Shown here: positions 1 through 4,420 of the stretch, piece by piece
Numbering within the stretch: the first letter of the stretch is position 1
Layout of the letters: every line of letters starts with the position of its first letter
Assembly: GCA_026397035.1 (NCBI GenBank)
Contig: JAPLVQ010000006.1
Span: forward strand, 1 to 5,103
Length of the DNA: 5,103 nt
Reading direction: 5' to 3'
DNA from: Candidatus Iainarchaeum sp.
GTDB taxonomy: Archaea > Iainarchaeota > Iainarchaeia > Iainarchaeales > JAAZKV01
Translations under genes and position numbers: made by a program
The notes under the pieces: generated by a model
Databases searched by the model: none
The model's input: the letters and a program-made list of their open reading frames with translations, nothing else
Told to the model about the DNA's origin: nothing

Positions 1-1020
1 TACAAGTTCTTTTGCAGCATCTTGTTCGACATCACTTTCGATTAAACTTAGTTCCAGTTCCCAAAGCAAGTCATCAATTTGCCCTTCGGTTATTTCTACT
101 CCTCCAAAAAGGAATCCCTTTAATTTTCCCCCAACCCCGACTTTTGCTTTGAGTTCCCGTTTGTCTTCTTCAAGCGTATTAATGTGAATATCCCTTGATT
201 TCTCCGCTCGTGTTTCTTGTTCCACTTTCTCTTCAATTTCTTCTTCCTCTTCTTCAACTTCCTGTGATAGTTCTTCTTCTCCAAGTTTAATTTCTTCTTT
301 TTCAGGTGTTTTTTCCTCAGCTTCTTTTTCTTCAAGTAGTGTTTCTTCTTTCTTGATAGTTTCTTCAATTTTTATTGCAATTGGCTCTTCTTTTTCCAAT
401 ATTTTTTCTTCTTCTATAGCTTCGCTTTCTTCCTCAAGTTCCTTTAAGTTTTCTTTCCCTTCTTTTTTAAGTTCGCCTTCTATTTCAGCGAACATTTTCG
501 CTTCCATTTCCGCCGCAATTTCTTCTTTAGTTTTTTTCTTTTTCTCCAAAGGAGCTTCTTTTTCTTTTATTTTAGTTTCCTTTTTCTCAAGATGTTTTTT
601 CTCCTCTTTTTCTTTTGCTTCTTTATTCTTTCTTCCGCCGAAAAGTATTCCAAATAAACCTTTTTTCGCTTTCGGCTTTTCTTCTTCCTTTTTAGTTTCA
701 GCTTTTTCCTTATTTGCTGGTTTAGTTTCTTTTTCAAGTGGAGCAGTTTTAGTTTCGGCGGGAATTTCTTTTTTAGCTTCTTTTTCAATAATTTTTTGTT
801 TTTCTTCCAGTTTTGATTTTTCTTCGTATTTTGGCTTTTGTTCAATTATCTGTTTCTCTTTTTTTTCCTCAAGTGTCTTTGCCTTTGTTTCCTTTTTGTG
901 TTCTTGCTTGTTATTTTCAGTAAGTTCTTCTTTTTTTCCTGCTTCTTTTTCCTTTTCTTCCGCAGTTTTTTTTAGTTTGTTCCCAAAATCAGCGAGTTTT
1001 TGTTTTAAGAATCCGAACAT
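1..1020 (-). CDS. ftsY: Signal recognition particle receptor FtsY, N-terminal part (partial, runs off the window)
   Basis: FtsY is the SRP receptor GTPase: it docks ribosome-nascent chain-SRP complexes at the membrane and forms a GTP-dependent heterodimer with SRP54. Only 340 codons are present; the NG GTPase domain lies beyond position 1. The first 20 residues (MFGFLKQKLADFGNKLKK) form the amphipathic N-terminal helix typical of archaeal FtsY. Residues about 20-295 are an extremely Lys/Glu-rich linker, mixed in charge at first and strongly Glu-rich from about 180 to 285, with a hydrophobic GLFGILFGG motif at 121-129. The conserved N domain begins near residue 298 with KLKGFLFGGVEITEGQIDDLLWELELSLIESDV, shown here in shorter form as GQIDDLLWELEL around W320. 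The ATG at 1020 is chosen because GAGGA (1028-1032) lies 7 nt upstream and the encoded N-terminus matches the family. An ATG at 1024 is out of frame. The gene follows prefoldin by 89 bp, a common archaeal arrangement. The linker is far longer than in most archaeal FtsY and resembles the acidic A domain of some bacterial FtsY. Identification is strong despite truncation. Confidence 0.93.
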   Translation of the reverse strand, partial: MFGFLKQKLADFGNKLKKTAEEKEKEAGKKEELTENNKQEHKKETKAKTLEEKKEKQIIEQKPKYEEKSKLEEKQKIIEKEAKKEIPAETKTAPLEKETKPANKEKAETKKEEEKPKAKKGLFGILFGGRKNKEAKEKEEKKHLEKKETKIKEKEAPLEKKKKTKEEIAAEMEAKMFAEIEGELKKEGKENLKELEEESEAIEEEKILEKEEPIAIKIEETIKKEETLLEEKEAEEKTPEKEEIKLGEEELSQEVEEEEEEIEEKVEQETRAEKSRDIHINTLEEDKRELKAKVGVGGKLKGFLFGGVEITEGQIDDLLWELELSLIESDVEQDAAKELV

Positions 1021-1096
1021 ACATTATTCCTCTTTTCAAAAGAATTTGTAATCCTCTTTGGAGTTTCTCTTCCTTCTCTCAAGGCTTTTTTTGTTA

Positions 1097-1106
1097 ATTT
1101 ATAAAT
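1097..1106 (-). promoter_or_regulatory. Candidate TATA box for ftsY
   Basis: ATTTATAAAT, a perfect palindrome close to the archaeal TATA consensus, lies just after the prefoldin stop codon. A start point about 26 nt downstream would fall near 1075 and give ftsY a leader of about 55 nt that includes its GAGGA ribosome binding site. This would allow ftsY to be expressed apart from prefoldin. AT-rich gaps produce such motifs easily, so support is moderate. Confidence 0.4.
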
Positions 1107-1109
1107 TTC

Positions 1110-1571
1110 TTACTTTGATATTGTTGGCGGCATTTGGTTCATTAAGCTTCTTTTTTCCTGTTCTATTTGTTTTAATACGCTTGTGTATTCAATTAACCTC
1201 GCTTCGCTTGCCGCAAGTTCTTTTTGTACCCCGTTTAAATGATTTTTCATTTGTTCTTCTTTTTCTTCAAGCCATTTTATTGTTTCATCAATTGTTTCTT
1301 CTTTGTAAGCCTGCTCTCCTATTCCTCTTTTGCACTTATCAGTTCCTATAGGAGCGACTTCAATCATTATTGTTCCGCCTATTGCTATATTCATTTTTCC
1401 TTTGTGTGTTTTCATTTCTTTTAGTATTTCTTTTGCAGTTATTGTTTCTACAAGAATATTTGTCGCTTTTGCTGCTACAGTTTGCTTACTGTAAAGGTTT
1501 TGTTCTTCTCTTTGCGCCATTTGTAATAATTGTTGTTCTGATATTTGCGCTTGTTTTTTTTCTTCAGCCAT
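1110..1571 (-). CDS. pfdA: Prefoldin subunit alpha
   Basis: Prefoldin is a cytosolic holdase: two alpha and four beta subunits form a jellyfish-shaped hexamer that binds unfolded chains with its coiled-coil tentacles and passes them to the thermosome. The 153-residue product has the alpha-subunit layout: an N-terminal helix (about residues 5-45, QISEQQLLQMAQREEQNL), a central beta-hairpin region (about 55-88, including MNIAIGGTIMIEVAPIGTD) and a long C-terminal helix (about 92-145, ETIDETIKWLEEKEEQM). Length is near the family norm of about 140-150. The glycine-rich hairpin segment departs from the usual PIGAG pattern, so this copy is divergent. The ATG at 1571 has GGTG (1577-1580) 5 nt upstream. 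It stands between aIF6 and ftsY, where prefoldin alpha is normally found in archaea, and that placement supports the call. The LX/L18Ae gene that often precedes it is missing. Confidence 0.85.
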   Translation of the reverse strand: MAEEKKQAQISEQQLLQMAQREEQNLYSKQTVAAKATNILVETITAKEILKEMKTHKGKMNIAIGGTIMIEVAPIGTDKCKRGIGEQAYKEETIDETIKWLEEKEEQMKNHLNGVQKELAASEARLIEYTSVLKQIEQEKRSLMNQMPPTISK

Positions 1572-1592
1572 TTGTGCACCATTTTTTATTTG

Positions 1593-1602
1593 ATTTTAAA
1601 AT
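1593..1602 (-). promoter_or_regulatory. Candidate TATA box for prefoldin alpha
   Basis: ATTTTAAAAT is a palindromic AT box centred about 26 nt before the prefoldin ATG at 1571, which would predict a leaderless transcript. The gene also has a GGTG ribosome binding site, which argues instead for a transcript starting further upstream. The two signals conflict, so the call is weak. The rest of the 113-bp gap to aIF6 shows no other clear element. Confidence 0.3.
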
Positions 1603-1684
1603 TATTGTTTTTTTACTAAGTATTCTTATTTTGGGAATGAATAAATAACTACCTACTTTGTGCGTTTTAGGGTTTTTTCCCAGT

Positions 1685-2341
1685 TTATTCCCCGCTTAGC
1701 GCTTCTTCTATTCGGTTTATCTCGTGCGGCGAAGTTCCTTCCCCGAGTAATATTCCTTTCTTATTTGCAAGTATTGAGTTTCGTACGAGCATGTCTCCAG
1801 TGTTTGCGGTTGATGAGCCCCCTTTTACGCCGAGTATTTCCTCAATTCTTTTAACTTCTTCCTTTGTGGCGTTAGGGTTAATCAAAAATCCTTTGTTTGT
1901 CGCTACTAATGCGGCGCCAGTAACTTCGGTTTGCGCCGGGTTCATTTGTTCAATATTTAATCCAGTGTTTTTGATTTCTTCCGCCGCTTTTTTTGAGAGT
2001 AGTTTTGATATTATCGCGCCGGTGTCATTTAGTTCCACTAAATTTCCTAAAGCGTTTTCAGTGTTGATTATTTTTACTTTCGCTTCTTTTTCAATGGTTT
2101 CAATTTCTTTTCCCTCAACAAATTTTGGTAAGTAAACATATTTGTTATTCATTTTGGCAAATACTGCTAATAGCGGGCTAGCGTATATACTTGTTTTGAT
2201 TGTTTTAACTTCAAGTACTTTTTCCACTAGTTCCTCGGTTTTTTTATCCACTTGTGCAGGTAATATGCATAATTCATCGCTGCATACCCCAAATAAGCCG
2301 GCATAATTTGACCCGAGTATTCGTGTTTTTGCTATATTCAT
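1685..2341 (-). CDS. eif6: Translation initiation factor aIF6 (ribosome anti-association factor)
   Basis: aIF6 binds the large ribosomal subunit at its subunit interface, prevents premature joining with the small subunit, and takes part in late 50S maturation. The 218-residue product matches the usual archaeal length of about 220. The family's five-fold pseudo-repeats are visible: residues 8-15 (ILGSNYAG), the ENALGNLVELNDTGAIISKLLS block near 95-116, GAALVATNKGFLINPNATKEE near 142-162 followed by EEILGV, and the last repeat LVRNSILANKKGILLGEGTSPHE, which ends in the family's 'E-[IL]-x-R-IEEAL' signature. The ATG at 2341 is preceded by a weak GGGGA purine tract. The gene sits in the conserved L39e-L31e-aIF6-prefoldin-FtsY order, separated from L31e by 140 bp that carry inverted repeats and a candidate promoter. 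Nothing essential appears to be missing. Confidence 0.96.
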   Translation of the reverse strand: MNIAKTRILGSNYAGLFGVCSDELCILPAQVDKKTEELVEKVLEVKTIKTSIYASPLLAVFAKMNNKYVYLPKFVEGKEIETIEKEAKVKIINTENALGNLVELNDTGAIISKLLSKKAAEEIKNTGLNIEQMNPAQTEVTGAALVATNKGFLINPNATKEEVKRIEEILGVKGGSSTANTGDMLVRNSILANKKGILLGEGTSPHEINRIEEALSGE

Positions 2342-2402
2342 CTTTATTCCCCGTAAATTTAATATTTTTTTCCTTTAATTAGTTTTCTATTTTAATCTTT
2401 TT

Positions 2403-2430
2403 GGCTAAATAGCCCCACAGCTGGGGGGCT
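2403..2430 (-). repeat. Overlapping inverted repeats (mutually exclusive hairpins) upstream of aIF6
   Basis: In the transcribed sense, AGCC (2427-2430), GGCT (2411-2414 region) and a further AGCC (2403-2406) occur in series, so the middle GGCT can pair either with the first (around CCCCA/TGGGG, loop near GCTG) or with the last (GGCT-ATTT-AGCC). Both stems are GC-rich in an AT-rich gap, so they stand out. They lie directly downstream of the candidate aIF6 TATA box, where an operator or an alternative-pairing leader could act. No protein or ligand can be named from the sequence. Confidence 0.5.
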
Positions 2431-2438
2431 TTAAAAAG
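2429..2438 (-). promoter_or_regulatory. Candidate TATA box for aIF6
   Basis: The decamer CTTTTTAAAG is a TATA-like palindromic box. Transcription about 26 nt downstream would begin near 2407, leaving a leader of about 66 nt. The identical decamer lies at 3881-3890 upstream of S19e at a similar distance from that gene's start, which raises the likelihood that both are real promoters. The T-run could alternatively end the L31e transcript. Confidence 0.5.
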
Positions 2439-2441
2439 TAT

Positions 2442-2463
2442 TGCGGGTTTTTTTAGTCCCGCA
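2442..2463 (-). terminator. Possible terminator hairpin after L31e
   Basis: A perfect 6-bp stem TGCGGG/CCCGCA with a 10-nt A-rich loop lies 19 bp after the L31e stop codon, followed on the transcribed strand by CTTTTT. Archaeal termination depends mainly on the T-run, so the hairpin may instead protect the 3' end. The T-run is shared with the candidate aIF6 TATA box, so ending one unit and starting the next may overlap here. Confidence 0.4.
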
Positions 2464-2481
2464 TTTTTAAATTTATTTTTT

Positions 2482-2934
2482 TTAAGCTTTTTTTGTATCT
2501 TCTTCTTTTATAGCGGCAGCTATTGGCGTTTTTGCTTCAATTGTCTTTTGCTTTTCTGTTGTCTTAGTTTCCGATTCTTTCTTTTTTTCAACAGGTGCCT
2601 CTTTTTTAGTCTCATTTATAGTTTCTTTTTTCTTCGCCTTTTTATCAGTTTTCTTTTCCTGTTTTGGTTCGTATTTTTCAGCAGGGAGCATTACTCTTGC
2701 AATTTCTTTTTCAGCAATTATCTTCACCGTTATTTTCCTTGGTGCAGTGTATAATCCTCTTTCCCAAAGTTTTTCATTAAGTGCTCTGCTTATTTTTATT
2801 TCATTAAACCTAGTTTCTTTTTTTACAGCGGCTTTTAGCATGTTTTTTGCGCTTATTGCCCTTTTTGTCGCGGGTTTTTGAAATACTTTTCTAAGATTTA
2901 TGGTAATTGTTTTTTCCTTGAATTCTTTAGCCAT
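2482..2934 (-). CDS. rpl31e: Large-subunit ribosomal protein L31e with long charged C-terminal tail
   Basis: L31e is an archaeal/eukaryotic 50S/60S protein located at the rim of the polypeptide exit tunnel. The family core fills residues 1-84: a first strand TITINLRKV (9-17), the basic helix with the KRA motif (24-26), and the signature LNEKLWERGLYTAPRKITVK (52-71), in which NE-W-RG-PR are the conserved positions. Family members are normally about 80-95 residues. This protein has 150, and residues 85-150 form a low-complexity tail of Lys, Glu and Thr (repeated KKE/EKK units) with no recognisable fold. The ATG at 2934 is supported by GTGAT (2940-2944), a Shine-Dalgarno match overlapping the L39e stop codon. 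The 6-bp gap to L39e implies co-transcription and coupled translation. The core call is secure; the tail's role is unknown. Confidence 0.94.
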   Translation of the reverse strand: MAKEFKEKTITINLRKVFQKPATKRAISAKNMLKAAVKKETRFNEIKISRALNEKLWERGLYTAPRKITVKIIAEKEIARVMLPAEKYEPKQEKKTDKKAKKKETINETKKEAPVEKKKESETKTTEKQKTIEAKTPIAAAIKEEDTKKA

Positions 2935-2940
2935 GTATAA

Positions 2941-3204
2941 TCACTTCTCCACTTTTTCCGGAACCATTTTTGAGTGTTTCTTATGATCTCCGCTTTTCTT
3001 GTTTCTTCTGTTTTGCTTTTGTTTTTCTTCAAAATACTTTTTCTTCATATCAATAGTTTTCCAGCTTCTTTTTTGCTTTGTGCTCCAAAGTCTTTTTCCC
3101 GCTTTTTGCATTAGCCATACTGGGGCGTTAGTGAGCCCTGAGCCGACTTTTTTTCTTTCGCTTATTATGAAGTCTTTGAATTCTTCGCTTTTGTGTCGTG
3201 CCAT
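2941..3204 (-). CDS. rpl39e: Large-subunit ribosomal protein L39e, extended at the C-terminus
   Basis: L39e is a very small protein that lines the wall of the nascent-peptide exit tunnel. The recognisable core is NAPVWLMQKAGKRLW (26-40) followed by KRSWKTIDMKKKY (45-57), corresponding to the family pattern N-R-x-P-x-W-V-x-K-T ... R-x-W-R-R. The usual length is about 51 residues. This product has 87, with about 34 extra Lys/Glu/Asn-rich residues after position 53. The ATG at 3204 is preferred because it encodes MARHKS, as in the family; a GTG at 3216 would add four residues and overlap S19e. The ATG directly follows the S19e stop codon (TAAAATG), so translation is probably coupled. Position between S19e and L31e is the conserved archaeal order and adds confidence to a short, divergent match. 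The PDCD5 gene often present just upstream is absent. Confidence 0.85.
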   Translation of the reverse strand: MARHKSEEFKDFIISERKKVGSGLTNAPVWLMQKAGKRLWSTKQKRSWKTIDMKKKYFEEKQKQNRRNKKSGDHKKHSKMVPEKVEK

Positions 3205-3205
3205 T

Positions 3206-3787
3206 TTACTGCTCACTTCCTTTTTTCTTCATGGATTTCTGGGACTGCTGTTTCCTGTCCTCAGAAACTTTTCCGTGTCCTCTGTCTTGTGCTTTTAATG
3301 TGTCGTGCACTTCTTTCTTTTTCTTTTCATCAAACGCTTTTTTAGCCTTGATTTTTTGAGCGTAAATTCCTTCTTTTAAGTTCTTTTCAGTAATTTTTGA
3401 CATCGCATTTAGTAATTGAAATCCTTTTACACTTGCTTTTCTTCCTTTGGTCTTGGCTTTTTCCAAGTACCCTGCTTTTTCAAGGTTTTGCACGCATACC
3501 CTGATTACCTTTCCGCTTGCTTTGTAATGGTGTTCTCGTTTTACTCCACGGTTTTTTCTTCCACCATAATAAGTTCTTAGGGATTCTGTGCCGATATTTC
3601 CCCATTTAAATGCCCTGTATAAAATGCTTGCCATTCTTACATAGAACCAGTCTTGTCTTTGAGGCGCTCTTTCTGAGTGTACTCCTGTTTTAACAAATTG
3701 CATCCATTCTGGTTGTTTTATTTCTTCTCCGAGTTTTTTTGCAGTTTCTTCGATTAAGTATTCTGCAGGTACATCGTGTATTCCCAT
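3206..3787 (-). CDS. rps19e: Small-subunit ribosomal protein S19e with C-terminal extension
   Basis: S19e is a winged-helix protein of the archaeal/eukaryotic small-subunit head, needed for subunit maturation. Counting from the ATG at 3787, conserved blocks are DVPAEYLI (5-12), PEWMQFVKTGVHSER (26-40), DWFYVRMASIL (46-56), SLRTYYGGRKNRGVKREH (69-86) and SGKVIRVCVQNLEKAGYLEK (91-110). These cover the whole family domain, which normally ends near residue 140-150. The protein has 193 residues: 137-193 is a Lys/Gln/Glu-rich tail with no counterpart in typical members. A GTG at 3796 could add three residues, but the GGGTGG tract at 3793-3798 covers that codon and is well placed as ribosome binding site for the ATG, whose MGIHDVPAE start fits the family. 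The gene opens the S19e-L39e-L31e run, with its own candidate promoter at 3881-3890. Confidence 0.96.
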   Translation of the reverse strand: MGIHDVPAEYLIEETAKKLGEEIKQPEWMQFVKTGVHSERAPQRQDWFYVRMASILYRAFKWGNIGTESLRTYYGGRKNRGVKREHHYKASGKVIRVCVQNLEKAGYLEKAKTKGRKASVKGFQLLNAMSKITEKNLKEGIYAQKIKAKKAFDEKKKKEVHDTLKAQDRGHGKVSEDRKQQSQKSMKKKGSEQ

Positions 3788-3792
3788 TAAAT

Positions 3793-3798
3793 CCACCC
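3793..3798 (-). promoter_or_regulatory. Ribosome binding site deciding the S19e start
   Basis: GGGTGG on the coding strand stands 5 nt before the ATG at 3787 and matches the GGTG part of the archaeal anti-Shine-Dalgarno complement. It overlaps the alternative GTG start at 3796 and so favours the ATG. Confidence 0.6.
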
Positions 3799-3863
3799 AC
3801 TTTTCAGTGTTAATTGCTCAATCAGTAAACCTCAAAGGATTACTAAGAGCCACTAGAATACAG

Positions 3864-3884
3864 ATAACCCCTTTAATAACCTTT
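3864..3884 (-). repeat. Tandem direct repeat at the S19e promoter
   Basis: On the coding strand the unit AAAGGTTAT is followed after one T by AAAGGGGTTAT, an imperfect tandem copy with two extra G. The pair begins inside the TATA-like box and runs to near the expected start point, about one to two helical turns. Position would suit a regulator-binding site, but this is inference. Confidence 0.3.
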
Positions 3885-3890
3885 AAAAAG
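3881..3890 (-). promoter_or_regulatory. Candidate TATA box for the S19e-L39e-L31e unit
   Basis: CTTTTTAAAG is identical to the box upstream of aIF6. A start about 26 nt downstream falls near 3859 and gives a leader of roughly 72 nt before the S19e ATG. It follows the T-run that probably ends the upstream rnp4 transcript, as expected for the head of a new unit. Confidence 0.55.
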
Positions 3891-3980
3891 CTTGGTTTTT
3901 GGATTGTTTTTCAAAGAATTGTATTTTGTGGTTTTAGTTGGTCTGTTGCGTAACTCATAATCCCTTTGAGTCCATTAATC

Positions 3981-4031
3981 AAAAAAACCCAATTCGATTT
4001 GGCCAGAGGCTCTTTAATATCCAAAGAGCCT
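3981..4031 (-). terminator. Terminator region of rnp4: 9-bp hairpin followed by T7
   Basis: Seventeen bases after the rnp4 stop codon the transcribed strand folds into a perfect 9-bp hairpin (AGGCTCTTT/AAAGAGCCT at 4007-4031, 7-nt loop). A weak CCAA/TTGG stem follows, then GGG and seven T (complement of A7 at 3981-3987). The T-run is the likely archaeal terminator; the hairpin may stabilise the 3' end. On the opposite strand the same hairpin has only broken T-runs after it, so the minus orientation is preferred. Confidence 0.6.
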
Positions 4032-4048
4032 TTGTTGATTTATTTATT

Positions 4049-4390
4049 TTAGTTTGCAGTTTTTTTATGATCTTTTTCTTTTATTCCGTACTTTTTTATT
4101 TTGCCACATTTTTTGCATTTTATTATTAAGAAGGGCTCTTTTTCTTCGCAGGCAACTTTCATTGAGTAGCAGTTTTTACAATATTGTTGTTTTAGTTTTT
4201 TTGGAATGCTTGTTCTGGTTTTTTCCCCAATTCTTTTTGCGAGCATCAGATATCTCTTGGAATATTTTTCATTACTTCCTGCTAGTTCAAATAATCTGTA
4301 AATTCTTTCAAGAGCAAGTTTTTGGTTTGATTTAAGTTTCTTTTCAAAAGCCCTTTTGTCGCTTTTTCCCAATGTTTCTTCTTTTTCCAT
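4049..4390 (-). CDS. rnp4: Ribonuclease P protein component 4 (Rpr2/Rpp21 family)
   Basis: Rpp21 is a zinc-ribbon protein that pairs with Rpp29 on the specificity domain of archaeal RNase P and helps remove 5' leaders from precursor tRNAs. The 113-residue product has normal family length and layout: an N-terminal helical part with ALERIYRLFELA (26-37) and SKRYLMLAKRIGEK (44-57), the link IPKKLKQQYC (62-71), then the zinc ribbon C71-x2-C74 ... C92-x2-C95 within CKNCYSMKV and IKCKKCGKIKKYGIKEK. All four zinc ligands are present, plus an extra C81. The ATG at 4390 has no ribosome binding site, but an AT box centred about 25 nt upstream suggests a leaderless transcript; alternatively the mRNA is released from a tRNA co-transcript. 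Its neighbour 30 bp upstream is tRNA-Gly, a substrate type of the enzyme. Rpp21 near S19e is a known archaeal arrangement. Confidence 0.93.
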   Translation of the reverse strand: MEKEETLGKSDKRAFEKKLKSNQKLALERIYRLFELAGSNEKYSKRYLMLAKRIGEKTRTSIPKKLKQQYCKNCYSMKVACEEKEPFLIIKCKKCGKIKKYGIKEKDHKKTAN

Positions 4391-4410
4391 AATATAAAAT
4401 TAGTTCAATA

Positions 4411-4419
4411 ATTTTTTAA
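4411..4419 (-). promoter_or_regulatory. Candidate TATA box for a leaderless rnp4 transcript
   Basis: TTAAAAAAT lies at -29 to -21 relative to the A of the rnp4 ATG, the spacing expected when transcription begins at the start codon. The lack of a Shine-Dalgarno match before rnp4 agrees. It begins 2 bp past the end of the tRNA gene, so the T-poor tRNA 3' trailer and this promoter share sequence. Confidence 0.4.
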
Positions 4420-4420
4420 G

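Larger units (their letters stand above)
3831..3970 (-). repeat. Long-range inverted repeat between rnp4 and S19e
   Basis: CTCAAAGGATTA (3831-3842) and TAATCCCTTTGAG (3958-3970) are inverted copies of each other with one extra base in the second arm. They are 115 bp apart and enclose the S19e candidate promoter. An RNA crossing the whole gap could close a 12-bp helix around an A-rich interior. No known non-coding RNA family is recognised: there are no box C/D, box H/ACA, SRP or RNase P RNA signatures. Confidence 0.4.

Noticed and set aside
567..845. Minus-strand Lys-rich frame overlapping ftsY in another phase
   Set aside because: A frame-shifted reading of the same purine-rich linker; the frame at 120-368 is equivalent. 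FtsY reads continuously without frameshift from 1020 to 1.
353..1051. Long plus-strand reading frame rich in Ser and Phe
   Set aside because: It is the reverse complement of the Lys/Glu-rich FtsY linker: AAA, GAA and GAG read backwards become Ser/Phe codons. No family pattern, and the opposite frame is clearly FtsY. The other plus-strand frames across the window are explained in the same way by the gene beneath them.
1021..1109. Open in-frame stretch after the prefoldin stop codon (about 30 codons)
   Set aside because: It could look like read-through coding sequence, but it has no start, holds the ftsY ribosome binding site and candidate TATA box, and is too short to judge.
3930..3980. tRNA-like CTCATAA loop on the plus strand
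   Set aside because: It resembles a tRNA-Met anticodon loop, but the flanking bases do not pair into an anticodon stem and no T arm or acceptor stem surrounds it.
3788..4048. Possible RNase P RNA or SRP RNA in the gap beside rnp4
   Set aside because: The gap is too short for the usual forms and shows no GAGGAAAGUC-like or SRP tetraloop-region signature.
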